Below are positions 32,301-44,830 of a stretch of 64,000 nt of DNA, piece after piece; position 1 is the stretch's first letter, and every line of letters starts with the position of its first letter. The DNA comes from Cynocephalus volans (taxonomy: Eukaryota > Chordata > Mammalia > Dermoptera > Cynocephalidae). Position numbers and translations under genes: made by a program. Location of the stretch: contig NC_084462.1 of assembly GCF_027409185.1 (NCBI RefSeq), forward strand, positions 152,507,490 through 152,571,489, read 5' to 3'. A model generated the notes under the pieces. That model did no database searches. It was not told the DNA's origin and worked only from the letters and a program-made list of their open reading frames with translations.

Positions 32301-33676
32301 GGTTCTCTGAGGTGACAGGAAGGATGTGAAAACACTGGAGAAGATGGAGGAAGAGAGGGGAGAAAAGTGTGGAGAGCCCCTAAGAGAAGAGAGCGCCCAT
32401 GAGCAAAGCAGAGGGGCCATGGCGCCTGAGACCCGGGAGGCGCAGCGTGGTTCACGCCGGGCAGAGCAGGACTGGCAGGGCTTGCACACTCTTGTCCTCC
32501 TCCAGTGAACACTGGCCGGATCTGTCCAGAGCTCTCCTCTGAGAAGCACATCCTCCCGATGTTCCAAGGAGCAGAGGTGGGCAGGTGTTGTCACACGCTC
32601 GGGGACTCCACACGCTCTGTCATCTGCTCTCCCTCCCTCCAACGCCCACCCCACCCTCAGCTCACAGTATCTGGCTTTCACCCAGTATCTCTACTGCAAC
32701 AGCTGTTTAGATTACTAAAGATCTTCTAAATTGCCCAACTGCCCCCTCTTCAGCCTACAAAATCTCCCTGCTTATACCCTGTAGAGTTTTGCTCCTGAAA
32801 TGTGGTCCAGGCCCCAGCAGTACCAGCCTCAACCAGGGGCTGGCTAGACATGCAGAATCACAGGCCCAGCCCCAGCCCCATGAGATGTGCGGGTTTGAGA
32901 AGTGGTTTTATCTGCCCATCTGTAGGGGACCGGCTTCTTCCTTCACTTGTCAAATCGAGGAGTGAGAGCCACTGTCATTTTACACGACTCCGCCTGCCAG
33001 GCTTCAGTGCTTGTTGGGCAATGGGTGAGATTAGAGTCTCAACCCTGGGTTTTTCCTCTCTGGTCTTGGGGCTGCCAAGGCCAGTCCTGATGGGTGAGGA
33101 AGTCAGGATGGAAGAAAAAAGCCAACACACAGATGGTGGAAATGTGTCCCCAAGGCTGGTCTCTCAGTCAGGATTTCATGGTTGCAAGCAGCCTAGTTAT
33201 TTCCAGCCAAAGAGAATTTATTAGAAGGATATGAGTTTTTCAGAGACTTGGAAGTCTGAAGAGCCAGGTAACAGGTGGGAATCTGGGCCACCTGAAGACC
33301 TAAGATGCAAGAATGGCCTCATGATGGAGCAGTTTCCTCACACAGAATGCTGGCAAGGCAGGGATCCATCCTACCCTTCTGTATTTTTTATCTCATTCTA
33401 CTCAAGATTCAAGTTCCAGGGAAGCTTGTAGATTGGCCCAGCTGGAGACACAAGCCTGCTCCTTAGTCAGGAATGGATCCCACTAGACTGTGTCTATCAG
33501 GGAAGAGTAAATGTCTTAAAAGGGAACCTGTGTGCTGTTAGGAAGGGACATAAATAGCAGAAGGCCACAAAACACAAACGTCACCTCCGCCAATATCACT
33601 ACTCCATACGCATTGATTATTGAGCCAATAAATCCACTTGAGGTTTACATTAGTTTGAGTTGGTTTCCACGCTCTT
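32301..33676. other. Mostly unique DNA; old repeat trace at 33165-33400
   Basis: tttcatggttgcaagcagcc and gagaatttattagaaggata resemble the unnamed old repeat also suspected at 3690-3960. Nothing else recognised. Confidence 0.35.
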
Positions 33677-33895
33677 TCCACCAAAGAGTTCTTTTTTTAA
33701 AAAATTATTTTATTTTATTTTATTTTTTTAACTTTTATTTTGTCGATATACATTGTGGTTGATTATTGTTGCCCCTTACCAAAACCTCCATCCCTCCTCC
33801 CTCTCCTCCCTCCCCCCCAACAATGTCCTTTCTGTTTGCTTGTCGTATCAACTTCAAGTAATTGTGGTTGTTATATCTTCTTCCCCCTCCCCACC

Positions 33896-33896
<1 letters not shown>

Positions 33897-33949
<53 letters not shown>
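33897..33949. repeat. (GT)n microsatellite, about 26 units, inside the L1 3' UTR
   Basis: Uninterrupted GT dinucleotides, part of the L1 3' UTR. Confidence 0.98.
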
Positions 33950-33952
<3 letters not shown>

Positions 33953-33965
33953 TATATATTAATTT

Positions 33966-34221
33966 TTAACTCCCACCAATAAGTGAGAACATGTGATATT
34001 TCTCTTTCTGTGCCTGACTTGTTTCACTTAATATAATTCTCTCAAGGTCCATCCATGTTGTTGCAAATGGCAGTATTTCATTTGTTTTTATAGCTGAGTA
34101 GTATTCCATTGTGTAGATATACCACATTTTCCGTATCCACTCATCCAATGATGGACATTTGGGCTGGTTCCAACTCTTGGCTATTGTAAAGAGTGCTGCG
34201 ATGAACATTGGGGAACAGGTA
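33966..34221 (-). pseudogene. L1 ORF2p C-terminal remnant
   Basis: About 85 codons of the L1 ORF2 carboxy end are open on minus, with the family's recognisable motifs MWYIYTMEYYSAIK and LPFATTWMDLE, ending at its stop. This region follows the reverse transcriptase domain and is conserved across mammalian L1s. The endonuclease and reverse transcriptase parts are missing through 5' truncation, so it has no activity. An upstream methionine that extends the frame into flanking DNA is not meaningful. Confidence 0.88.
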
Positions 34222-34449
34222 TACCTTCGACTTGATGATTTCCATTCCTCTCCACCAAAGAGTTCTGATATATTCACCTTCTTATGGAAGCTCCTCCCTC
34301 GGCATCAAGATCACGCTTTTTCCTCCTCCTCCTTTGCAAACCACAACTTCTCTGCCTGCTTCATTGATTCTTTCTTCTTTCCTTCCTTCCTTTGAACTTA
34401 TCCTTGTGCATTTCTCATGTTTTTTTTAAAGCCCTCTTCTTTCATTTTA

Positions 34450-34571
34450 CACCTTCTCCTTTTTCTTTGCTGGGCAGCTGGCCAGTAAGTGGATCTGAAC
34501 CCTCGACCTTGGTGTTACAAGGGTGGGCTCTAACCAGCTGAGCAAACTGGCCAGCCCCACCCTCTCCTTTT
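34450..34571 (-). mobile_element. tRNA-Ile-like SINE, monomer (CYN-type), with target duplication
   Basis: On minus, the body reads ggctggccagtttgctcagc, tggttagagcccacccttgt, acaccaaggtcgagggttca, the box A and box B layout of a tRNA-Ile-derived SINE, then an A-rich tail. Flanking caccttctcctttt (34450-34463) and caccctctcctttt (34558-34571) form the target duplication with one change. It is 94 bp, a single monomer. The family is a main pointer to the host. Confidence 0.87.
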
Positions 34572-34599
34572 AAATATCAGTTATCCGCATGGCTTTGGG

Positions 34600-35900
34600 G
34601 GCCCCTGGATGAGTCTGTCTCCAATCTACTTCTCTTTCGCTGGAGACCCGTGTTTCCAAATGCCTAATGGAGGCCAGCACACGGATGATCCAACCCACGT
34701 CTCAATTTCAACGTATTTAAACCTGATTTCATTACTTCTCCTCATGAATATCCTCTGCTTCCCATACTCTCAATTTTGAGTACTGTATTTACTGTTTATA
34801 TCATCATCTTCCCCATCACAAGCTTACAATTTAAAGTATCCCTGGGTTTTTTTCGTCTTGCCCATATTCGACCCATCACCAGGTATTATTGATTCTACCT
34901 CCACAATCCTTTCAAATCTGTCTTTTATGCTCTACTACCTCTGCTCTAAGTCTCTATTACTTCTTGCCAAGTGGTCTTTTTTGCTTTGACTGTCCCCACA
35001 TTGTTGCCAGCATGATCAGCAGTATTGAGATATTCTCAAAACCAGCCAATGGCTCCGCATTGCCTACAGGATAAAGTCCAAATTTCTTGGTGTGCATTAA
35101 GCCCTGGCCTTCCCCGGCTTTCCATCCTTGCCTTTTATAGTAACACTTGCCCTCGCCAGATACACCCACATAAGACTTTGCAGACTGCGTATCATCCTCT
35201 CCCTCCAACAGTAGGCTCTACCTTCCCACCTCTTGGCCTGTCATCACACTGGGACCCTCGCTGGAATTTCAGCCCCCTACCTTGCCACCCATCATCTCCG
35301 ATCTCCATCTCCTGAAATCCTGTTCACTGTCTGCACTGAGCCTGATCCTTTAAGTCAGTAGGATCATCCCCTGGGTCCAGCACCAGATGGCCCATGAAAT
35401 GGAGCAAAAATACGGATCAGGGATCCAGGGGTAACCCCGGAATCTTTAGCTATTCCTGAGCTGCTTGTAGGCAGGTTCCACTCTCACCTGCTCTGGCCTG
35501 TATGTTCAGGGACACTGACTTCAATCTCTGGCCCCGGCTCCTCTGGGCTGGGGATCGGCTTGTGCTTCAGCAGCACTTTGGTCCTGGGCATCCTTTTGTC
35601 TCACTCCACTGACTCCCAGCTGCCTCAACCCAGCTTCCTCCCATGATCTCACGTACAATCTCTCTGCCCTGGCCTTGGCCCAGATGGACCGGTCACCATA
35701 AATGGCATTTGTCCAGGCCACTTGGCCCCTCTTCCTCCAAGCCTTCCCCAGTTTCTCCAGTGGTAATTAATCTCTGCACTCGCTTAGCAATTGGCACAAG
35801 CCTCTGTCACACTACTTACTGTGCGCTGCCTTCTGGGACTCTCTGCCTCATCTGTTGTACCCCAAGATCTTCCTGGGCAGGGCCTTTGCCTCCCAAAACC
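34600..35900 (+). mobile_element. L2 LINE, sense, several patches
   Basis: The best patch is ctccgcattgcctacaggat, aaagtccaaatttcttggtg, attaagccctggccttcccc near 35050-35120, which follows the L2 3' ORF-region consensus. Further L2-like order appears at 35160-35250 and 35790-35900. Intervening parts are too diverged to judge. Confidence 0.5.
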
Positions 35901-36284
35901 CTGATACTAAACACCTTGTCAGAGAAGGAACTCCACTGGTGTTTGCTGTCCTGGAATCTCTGCCTCGGCTCCGGCTGGTTCTCTGGAGCGGCCAGCCTCA
36001 CCCCGGACAGCCCCAGCTGCATTTCACAGGCTTCATCCTTCCCACCGAGACACTGAGACACATGAGAGGCCGAGGTCTCATGTTCCTGAGCCTATTTCTG
36101 CACAGTAATATTTAAATAGGCACAGTTTCAGGAAAAGAAGGGAAATTCCTCATTGCATGAACTTGCCTGGTATTCTTCCGGAACATTACGTTTGGAATAA
36201 GAATTCATCCCTACATTTAAGCTGCCTCAAAGCACTTTTGTTTGTGTCAGATCGCAAGCACCTTCAGAGGAGGTGGAGCAGATC
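35901..36284. other. No recognisable element
   Basis: Unique-looking DNA. Confidence 0.5.
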
Positions 36285-36402
36285 AGATCTTATCCTCGTG
36301 TGAGAGATGGCATAACCAAGGTTCAGAGAGGTGTAGTGACTTCCCAAGGCCACAAAGCTGCTAATGGCAAAGATAGGACAAGGACCCAGATCTAACTTCC
36401 AT
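36285..36402 (-). mobile_element. MIR SINE fragment
   Basis: aaggttcagagaggtgtagt, gacttcccaaggccacaaag and aaggacccagatctaacttc are reverse MIR. Confidence 0.6.
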
Positions 36403-39171
36403 TTCTCATTTCTCTGGGATTCCTTAGCTTGCTATTACTTGGGAATAAATACCAAACTGTTTTTGTTAGATCCACACTGGGAGCCCTGAATTCCACACTA
36501 GCCCCTCAACTCCTTGACCGTCAGAGATCCAGAGCCCAAAGCAGCCTTCACAGAGGTGAAGGGCCCCCTTCCCAACTCCCTTCCACCCCCAGAAAAGTTG
36601 GGCTTGGTAAACCTTGCTTTGTCTGTAAATGCTGTTCAGGTCACTGAGTCTCTGCTTGTTCTATTTCTGAGCATCTGAGAGGAATCAGCGTTTGCCTCCA
36701 CAAGCTCCAGAGAGGAAAGCCTGGGCCTCTCTGGGCCTAAGTGACCAGAGCAGTGAGTGCCACTGTCCACTTGGTGGGGTGGGAGTGGGGAATGAAGCCT
36801 GGATACCAAGCACTAATGTTGATGGCTGGAGACACAGCTAGATGCTGGAATCAGAGCACCATGCCTTTGAGAAAAATGAAGGCAGCTCCCTGGGGGTGGA
36901 GCCTGGCTCAGAAATCTAGGTGCTTGGAAATTACCTGGGCCTGCCCTGGTTGGGACCAGGCCCTTGCCTTTCTGGTTTGTAGTTCTGGCAAGGCTGGATC
37001 CCTGCTCCCCCACGTCCCTGCTGCCACCCAACTAAGCTGTAGCATCCAGTGAGTGTGCTGGGCTCCATCACTCCCTCCTGCCCACACACCCACACAGTTT
37101 CTGTACCTTCTTTCCAAGCCAGCATTGACAGCTGCCATTTTCAAACTCTTCTTCAGGCCCTACTTCCTCCCTTCAAGTTCCAGGCCTTTTCTCCTCTGGT
37201 TTCCCTTTGCTACCTGTAGGCCTGGGCTGGAAGGAGCCACTAAAGGAAGGGAAGGAGCCTGGTTTTCCACCCTGAACTTTTTGGTGAAGATGAGGCCAGG
37301 ATTCAAGTGTTTTTGGTCTCCTAGGCCTCCAGCACCCACCCAGTATTCCAGATGCACACAGTAAGTATTCAATAATAGTCAAGGATTATGAATGAGATAC
37401 AGAATAATGGAAAGAGAACTGGCCTGGGAAATTGAGACACTTGGGTTTCATCCTCAATCCACTGGAGCTTGTTCCACAAGTGCTTTAGCCTTCCCAGACA
37501 TCCACAGACAATTCCATCCTCATCAATTAGAAAACAGATTAGACATTTTCTCCCAAGGACCAGAAAGCAGAACGAGGTAGATGGAAGTTACAAGGAAGCA
37601 AATTTCAGATCAAAATCAGGAAGACCATCCTATTAACCAAAGTCCATTCTACAGACTTCCTAATCAAAAACAAACTCTTTTATCCTGGGAACTACTCAAG
37701 CCAGACAGGTTGATCATCTGCCAGATAATCCTGCACAGGAGGGATTGACCCCCTAGGCCATAAGGTGGGAGTCTACATTTCGGTGGATATAGGAGGGCTT
37801 TGGGAAGAATCTGCATGATGTTGTAAGTATGCTGGCCTTTCTGCACATTTTCCAGCAGCCTGGCCAGGCCCCAGCACAGATGGGTACTGAAATCTAGTGG
37901 AGAGCAAACCAACGACCCAGGCTCTGGTGTTACAGAATGGCCTTGCCATTTCCAGCGGCACCTTTAGTCAAGAGCTCTGTGTCCGCAAAGTGCATTGATG
38001 GAAGGAAGGCACAAGCCCTTCCTGCTCAGATCCCAGGGTGCGGATTCCAATGGGAACCCCTTCTCAGGACAGAAGAGCCCAGGGCTCCTCTGGCTGTGCC
38101 CAACGCCCCAGAGGGAGGAGGGTGATGGTTGGACTGGCCACTCATGGAGCTGCGAGTGCTCAGGCAGGGAGGCCTGCTGCCTTCAACCATGAAAACTGAC
38201 CCCGCAAGCCAGTGTAAGTGGAGTCTCCCCTCCACCTCCCCCGGAAGATGAGACAGCCCTTCCTTCCTGGTGGTTCTTAGCTATGGACTCTGATCAAAGA
38301 AAACATTTCCTTCTGCATCTTTCAAAGGCTTGCCATCAGCTCCAAGACTGAGAACAGAGCCTTTTCCACTCCCTCTTGGCCCCGTCCTCATGCATCTTTT
38401 GGTAGGATCTTGCTCCATTCCACAGAAGTTACTGTGTGTGTCTGGACATCTTGGCCAGCAGCAGCTGCAGCTTCTGTGCTGTCAAGTCCCTGCTGTTCTC
38501 CCTCCATCCACTCCCACCGGTGTCTGCTTGCCTATCTCCCATGCATGGAAGCTTTTCTTCATAAGTTGAGAAGGATCAAAGATTTTGGGTAGGGAAAAGG
38601 CCAAAAGAGATAGAGATCAGAAATCTCTTTTCTGGCTTGTCCTATAAACAGGTTTAGGGCCTATTTGCGGGGTGAAGGGCTGGGAGGCGGGCAGAGACTG
38701 AAGCTGAAGGAGACCATTCAAGAAACACAAGTATAGCTGCCTTGGGCTCAAGAGAAGACATGTGGCTCAGAGCAGGGAGATCACTCCTCTACCCCTCTAC
38801 TTGGAAGCCAGCTCCTTTCGGGTTTCATGAAGATCAGATGTGTTGGCAATGTCTGAGACAGCCTCCAGATGTTGATATGCCCATGGTGGACACCAGCAAG
38901 GCTGAGAGGGAGGGACCAGGGCAGGCGAGGAAGAACTGAGATGCTGGGCCCCAAGCTGAGTGCAGCTGACAGACAGGACAGCAGACACGTGAGAGGCATC
39001 TCCTTACAGACCCCCAGAAAGAGCTGGAGACACAGTGAGGAGAGCTGAAGTCATGGTAATACATGGATGGGAGGATTTGAGTTAGGAGACAATTGGGTTC
39101 CATAAGCAAATATTTATTCTGGGCTGGTTATGTCAGATAAAAATTATTAAGACTTAGAATAGTAAAAAGCT
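36403..39171. other. About 2.8 kb of unique-looking DNA
   Basis: No gene or repeat family recognised, apart from weak L2/MIR-like phrases near 37335-37470 (cagtaagtattcaataatag, aactggcctgggaaattgag). Overlapping frames under 105 codons only. Confidence 0.45.
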
Positions 39172-39281
39172 CATAATAATAGCTAACATTCATTGTGGCA
39201 GGATAACAGTGTGCTAGGGACTGTTCAGAATGCTTCTGTAGGCATGATATCACTTAATTTTCACATCAAATCTATTATTCC
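39172..39281 (-). mobile_element. MIR SINE fragment
   Basis: ataatagctaacattcattg, gtgtgctagggactgttcag and tcacttaattttcacatcaa are the reverse MIR order. Confidence 0.6.
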
Positions 39282-39704
39282 TGTAGTATTAGGCAGGGTT
39301 CTCCAGAGAAACAGAACAAATAGGAGGTTATATAAAGAGAGAAAGAGATTTGTTATAAAGAATCAGCTCATGTGATTATGGAGGTGGGCAAATCCCAAGA
39401 TCTGCTGGGCGAGTCGGCAAGCTGGAGACCCAGGAGAGCTGACGGTGTAGTTCCCAGTTCCAAGGCCATCAGGCAAGAATTCTCTCCTCCTTGGGGGAGG
39501 GTCACTCTTTTTGTTTTATTCAGGCCTTTGACTGATTGGTTGAGGCCCACCCACATTAGGGAGGGCAATCTGTTTTACTGAGCCTACCGATTTAAATGTT
39601 AATCTCGTCCAGAAACACCCTCACAGAAACACCCAGAATAATGTTTGACCAAATATCTGGGCACCTCATGGTCCTATCAAGCTGACACACAAAATTAACC
39701 ATCA
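39282..39704 (-). mobile_element. MLT2-type (ERVL) LTR, antisense
   Basis: It is framed TG...CA on plus (tgtagtattaggcaggg to aattaaccatca). ggttctccagagaaacagaa is the antisense of one LTR end and the final phrase is the antisense of tgatggttaatttt, the other end. It is a relative of the sense copy at 30992-31526, full-length and alone. No target duplication was seen. Confidence 0.73.
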
Positions 39705-40935
39705 CAGATTGGATCAGAGGCAATTCCAGAGCCAAGGCAAAGAGAAGGGAGTGGTATCTTCTGTCTGGCAGGTGGACAGAGGTAAAGCAAAGAGCATCAG
39801 ATAAAAATGTCATGCAGGAGGAGGCATTTGAGCCAAACCTTGAAGAACAGGGAGCATTTTGATAGGGAGAGATGGAATGAAAGGACAATTGGAGGGGACA
39901 GCATGAGCAAAGAAATAAAGGAAAAAAATAATGGGGGGCAGGGATTCTTCAAGTGAAGGCAAATGGGGTAACATGGGTAGTGTTCCGGGTTGTGTTCTCG
40001 AGAAGCGGCTGGAGAAGAGAATGGAGGTTAGTGTGCAGAGGTCAACTGGGAGTGCTCCCAGGATCAACTTCTGGGGAAGGGAAGGGAAGGAAGCAGGACT
40101 GGGCAGATGGAGAAGTTGGGCTGAGATGCAGTCTCAACAAAGGCATCAGCCGACCTCGCAGGGGACCTTTGGAGCTGCAGTGGCTCTTCAGAGCTTTTCT
40201 GAATGAGGGCAAAGGGCCCAGGACTTTATGCTCCCACATTGACAGCCATGAAATGCAGGCTGCCCTGGGATAGGGCATGATGCTGAGGTGAATCCCAACA
40301 GGTGAATTCCCAAAGAGGGTTGATAGCTCAGTGTGATCTGCCAACATCCAGCACCTGGGAGGGAAATACTGAAGAGGGATCTAGTGGCCCATCTCCATAT
40401 GCACGACAGGTACAATAAAGGACAAGGGGTGCAGTGAAAGTTTAAGACACAACCTAGAAAGTCATACTGAGATCCAACGCTGCAGATTCTTGTGGGCCGG
40501 CATGAGGGACAGTAGTGTTTCTCCTGAGGGATCCAGGGAACCACCACCAACTGTTGACAAGGGAGTGACAACTTGAGACTCATTACGCTTTAGGGAGATT
40601 AATCTGGAAGACACCTTAGGCCCTGGTTATGGATAGGAAGGCCCAGAGGACTGTGCAACGAGAAGCACAGGACAGAGACTGGGCACACCAGCATTTCAGG
40701 GATGGGTGGAAGAATCGGAGAGAGATGGAAGAGGAGCAGACAGAGAGGCAGGGAAATGAAAGCCCAGGGGAAGGAATATTCTAGACGGAGGGTGCAGTCA
40801 ACAAATGCTGAAGGGAGGTCAAGTAGGACAGAAACTGAAGGGTAAACCTCGAAACAAGTCATGAGAAGGCTCTTGGTGACCTTCCAGGAATGATTTCAGA
40901 AAGGTGGCAGGGCAAATTCACACAGCATTGGGTCG
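39705..40935. other. Ancient repeat scraps in unique-looking DNA
   Basis: aggaggcatttgagccaaac, cttgaagaacagggagcatt and acagcatgagcaaagaaata (39815-39920), and gattaatctggaagacacct (40598), resemble the unnamed ancient repeat at 32001. The rest is unassigned. Confidence 0.35.
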
Positions 40936-41160
40936 AAATGACGGAAACAACTCCTCTGTTAACACAGCACCTCCTATGTGCAGGCACTCTGCTGGGTGCT
41001 TTGCATGCAGAATTTATAAAATGCTCACAACAACCCTACAAAGAGGGTATTATATAACCTCATTTTATGGATGAATGAACTGAGGTTCAGAGAAGTTAAG
41101 TAACTTGCTCAAGCTTACACAGCTAGCAAGTCACGGAAAGAGATGTGGACCCAGGGCAGG
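40936..41160 (-). mobile_element. MIR SINE, near full length
   Basis: cctatgtgcaggcactctgc, aatgctcacaacaaccctac, cattttatggatgaatgaac, gttcagagaagttaagtaac and ttacacagctagcaagtcac are reverse MIR in full order. Confidence 0.73.
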
Positions 41161-41984
41161 TGAGACGGGGAGGCAAAAAGTGGTAAGAAGCTCTGCAGGC
41201 AGAGGAGAGAGCGATCAGAGTGGGACACACATTTAGTTCAGCTTTTTCTTCTTTCACGTGGGAGAGACGAACATGTTTATAGGCTGAGGAGGAGCAGGAA
41301 GGCAGAAGTCGAACAGTTAGGAGAGAGGAGATAATAAATGGAACAGACGGGGGTGGGGGAGGGAAGGGATTTTCCGTAACCAGGAGGGCGGGCAAAGGCA
41401 GGAAGGAGGGTGGGACCCAGCGGTGGCCTTTGCTCCACCTGTGAAATCTGAGGGCAAGGTAGAGAGAAAGTCCTCCATGGCCCGCTCGGTAGGTAAGGGA
41501 CCTGGGAGTGGGGAAGGCCCGAGGTCGTTGCCAGGGGTCTGGGGGGACCTTGGGGCATAAGGAAGTGCAGATGCCACTAGGCCCCGTTGTGCACCTCAGC
41601 TGGGAGTAGTTAGAAACGGCCCTTCTGGAGAAATGGCCCGAGATGCACCAGGTGGGACGCGTGAGTTTAGATATTCTCCTACCTGGGGGGAGGGCTGGTC
41701 TGGAAACCCAAGAGACCCACTTCTGGCTCTGTGCCTGCCCTGTAATCAGAGGATGCTGGGCAAACCTGGAAATTCTCGGGATTTCCACTGATTGGTAGAG
41801 CCGGTGGAAACTCACCACCAGCCTGGCTTAGGAGCTGATGAAGGTGGGGCAAGTTGCTCTTGGGAAAAGCAGGTTATATTATTAACAGCACCACCCACTG
41901 CCTGCAAGAGCAGATATTCATTGTAGAGCAAATTGCCTCCAAAATTGCTCATCCAATTGCCTCCTTGGGATGCAGTGTCCAGTG
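41161..41984. other. Unique-looking DNA with a 231-codon minus-strand frame
   Basis: The minus-strand frame 41123-41818 is long but starts inside the MIR-side DNA, is rich in Ser, Pro and Leu, and has no recognisable domain. I treat it as chance in a purine-biased stretch. Confidence 0.4.
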
Positions 41985-42150
41985 GAAAATGATGAGGGTC
42001 TGGTGCTCAGGATACCAGAAGTCCAGCCTGACTTTGCCTCTAAAAGCTGTGGGGCTTTAGTTAGGTCACTGCACCCTCTGGCCTCAGTTTCCCCTTCTTG
42101 GCATGTAGTAAATGGAATGTTTCTCAGGACTCTATGTCTGGCCAGTCGGG
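41985..42150 (+). mobile_element. MIR SINE fragment, sense
   Basis: aagctgtggggctttagtta, ggtcactgcaccctctggcc and tcagtttccccttcttggca follow the MIR core in sense. Confidence 0.52.
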
Positions 42151-43338
42151 ATAGAGGGAGGCTCCATGTTGTCTAGTGAGGGAGCTGGCTCTTTCCAAAT
42201 ATAGAGGAGAGAGTCAAGAGTGAGGTCTTGTCTCTTCTCCCACCCCACCAATAAGCCCAGATATCCAACGGATTTTAGGAGAGGGATCTGGGTGAACTGG
42301 TCAGCCTAGTACCCAGGGCTTGACTTGAGATCCTGCAGATGTACATGGGCACAGTGCCCAGAGTGCCACCATCAGATATAGCCTTCTGCCCACCCCTTGT
42401 CACATGCTTCAGTCACTGCACAAGGCTCTGTTGCTGCTGTTACTGACCCCAGTCCCCAGCTAGCTCCTCCATAGCTGAGAGCTCCATGCAGGCTGTGCAC
42501 CCCATTGTGGGGGCTGAACCCAGAAGAGCACCAGAGCAGCCCTGCTCTCCGGCTGTAGGCAGCTCATTCTCTGCCCTCTACAGGGATCTGGGATTTATTT
42601 AGCCTGTTTCCGTGGCAGCGCTGGTTGCAGCAGCAGCATCTTGCTTCCCCATGAGGCTGAGTGAGTCACAGCCACCCACGCTAACCCTTGGCACAGCACA
42701 AGGCTGCCAGTTACCACCAATTATAAGTCAGCAGGAAGACACCAGAGCACTTTGCACTGCCTGGTGGCTTTTCTCTTTCCACCCTGGGTCTCAGGCCTGG
42801 TTCAGATAGTGTGCTGGGTATAGTAACCTGTGAAGGGCTCACCTACTCAGAGACCTGGCAGACCCTTCCCACAAGAGCTGTTAGATCTGCTGCAGATGAC
42901 TTCAGAGTGGCTCCTTCTGGCTGCTGCCAGCAGCTGCAAGGCCTCCTGGGCGAGGATTGCAGGTTTTCAGAGTCCAAGCCCAGTGCTCTTTTTACTGTCT
43001 AATGATCAACTCTCAAACTCACATTTACACAACCACCTCTGCACCCATATGGACCCCAGGTTCCTTCTGGCTCAGTCCCAGCACCGTTAGGACAACCATT
43101 GGCCTCTCCTCTCTGGGCAGCAGTCCTCACACTGGTTCTTTCCCAGGCCCTCCCCTCCCTGAAATTTACCTTTCCTCCATCCTTTCTCCCCATCTTATCT
43201 GAGAAATATGAAAAAAAAATTAGTTCATCCTGTATCATTAAGGGCTAATGGCAGATTACAGCGCCCATCTCAAACAGATTGCGTTCACTCTTGACTTTGA
43301 GAAGCAGAGCAGCAGTCAGTCTGAGGTAGTGACTTCCT
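42151..43338. other. No recognisable element
   Basis: Unique-looking DNA, frames under 90 codons. Confidence 0.5.
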
Positions 43339-43515
43339 AAAATACTGTCCCTGGACCAGCAATATCACCATCACCTGGGAGCTTGCTAGAAATGCGAATT
43401 CCCAGGCTCTACCCCAGACAAACTACATTTCACATTCTAGGGTCGGGGGCTGACAACTGCATTTGAACAAGCCCCCCATCTGATTCAGATGCATGCCGGG
43501 GTTTGAGAACCTGGT
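43339..43515. mobile_element. MER5-like hAT element
   Basis: ctgtccctggaccagcaata, tcaccatcacctgggagctt, gctagaaatgcgaattccca, gattcagatgcatgccgggg and tttgagaacc are MER5 from end to end. Confidence 0.68.
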
Positions 43516-44014
43516 CTGAGGGAATGGATCTGTAGCAGTGTGTTCCCTGCCCTGTGGGGAATAGAGCTTTTTGGTCCATACTTCCGTCTGGACTCAGAGC
43601 ACAGCTGCAAGTGTTTCTGTTTTGTGCGAGCCACACTGAGGGAGCTTGCAGAGGCAAACACCCCATTTGCTCTAACTCTGGGGGCTTAGTGTTTTTCTGT
43701 ATCCTTCCTCCATGTTGTTTGAGTCAAATGAAAAGAAATTGGTGTGTTTTTTCCTATGTGGAAAATAGCAACTTTACCTCACCTGCTACAGAGAGGGCCT
43801 TGGGGGTAAACCCACCCACTGGAAAAGGACAATCTAGCCATTGTGTTCCCTAGAAGCTGAGGAATTCAAGCAGAGGGAAAAGATGCAGATAATATTCATT
43901 AATGTGCATTACTCTTTCTTCCATCAGTTCTTTTTTAACATTTACTGATTGCCCTGTGCTGAACCCAATAAATGGCCCCATTGTCCCACCCTCAAACACC
44001 TTACAGGAGGGTGA
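43516..44014. other. Unique-looking; weak L2-like trace at 43920-44020
   Basis: catttactgattgccctgtg and caaacaccttacaggaggg recall an ancient L2/MIR-class repeat. Confidence 0.3.
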
Positions 44015-44310
44015 AAGCATTAGTAAGAACAGGTTGGGCTATGCCATAGTAACAAATAACCCCAAAGTCTCAGTGTCTTAACATAACATCTTGCAAATGT
44101 ATTGTATCCAGTGATGTCTGCTTCACAAAATCACTCAGGGTGATGGAGAGTCCACGGTCTTGTAGCTGCCTGGGTCACAGCAGCAGGGGGAGAACAGCTG
44201 GTGGGGGTCAGGCACCCTCTCAGGAAGAATCTCAGCACTTCTGCTCACAGCTTACTGGGCAGAATTAGTCACATGGCCCTCCCAGCATCAGGGGCCAGGT
44301 ATGCAACAGG
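44015..44310 (-). mobile_element. Possible old LTR (MaLR/ERVL-like), antisense
   Basis: tatgccatagtaacaaataa, ccccaaagtctcagtgtctt and gtcacatggccctcccagca follow a common old LTR-like repeat in which a 'taacaaat..ccccaaa..cttaaa' start is diagnostic. A related copy appears at 56040-56410. Ends are unclear. Confidence 0.4.
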
Positions 44311-44339
44311 AGAGAAAAATGAATATAGTTGGATATTAA

Positions 44340-44830
44340 AAGATTTCACCACACTAAGACCACTCATTTGTTCTTTCACTTATTCTTTAATACATTTTTA
44401 CAGAATGCTCACCATGTATCAGGCATCAGGCCAGACCTTGGCAATATGGCCTGTGCACAACTCCAGGGAGAGCTATTAACACTGTATTCTATGGACCAGT
44501 ACCCCTTGGCATTGTGCAACACAGGAGCCCTGCTCTCCTTTACTTTTCTTGTTTATGTATGTTTTGTTGTTATAATCTATCTTCCCCACCAGAAAGCAAA
44601 CTCAGGCTTTTATGAGTGGCTTCTTGCTGCATTCCTGGAGCTGGGTACAGTGCCTAGTCCACTCAGTATATATTTAGGTGAATGATTGGACGTGAATAAT
44701 CATTAACTATGTTCCTCATCCCTGCCTTCATGGAGCTTATAATCTGCTGAGTCAAGAGTTTTGTAAACAATTAGCTCAAGTGTTGAAGAAAAATCTCACA
44801 TCAGATGAGTGAGGTACAGGTCAAGTATAA
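44340..44830 (+). mobile_element. L2-class LINE traces
   Basis: ccaccagaaagcaaactcag, ctgggtacagtgcctagtcc and actcagtatatatttaggtg (44590-44685) match the L2 3' end in sense. catccctgccttcatggagc, ttataatctgctgagtcaag (44720-44755) is another ancient repeat phrase. Confidence 0.42.

Larger units (their letters stand above)
33677..34266 (-). mobile_element. Young 5'-truncated L1 with 16-bp target duplication
   Basis: The insert 33693-34250 is bounded by a perfect direct repeat tccaccaaagagttct at 33677-33692 and 34251-34266. On the minus strand it carries the end of ORF2, a short 3' UTR with a GT/CA run and a purine-rich tract, and an A-rich tail (the T-rich run just after 33692 on plus). 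Strong 5' truncation to 558 bp is usual for L1. Perfect duplications and an open ORF2 end indicate a younger insertion than the other L1s here. Confidence 0.94.

Noticed and set aside
41123..41818. 231-codon minus-strand open frame
   Set aside because: Low-complexity Ser/Pro/Leu composition in a purine-biased strand, no domain, no splice-like borders.
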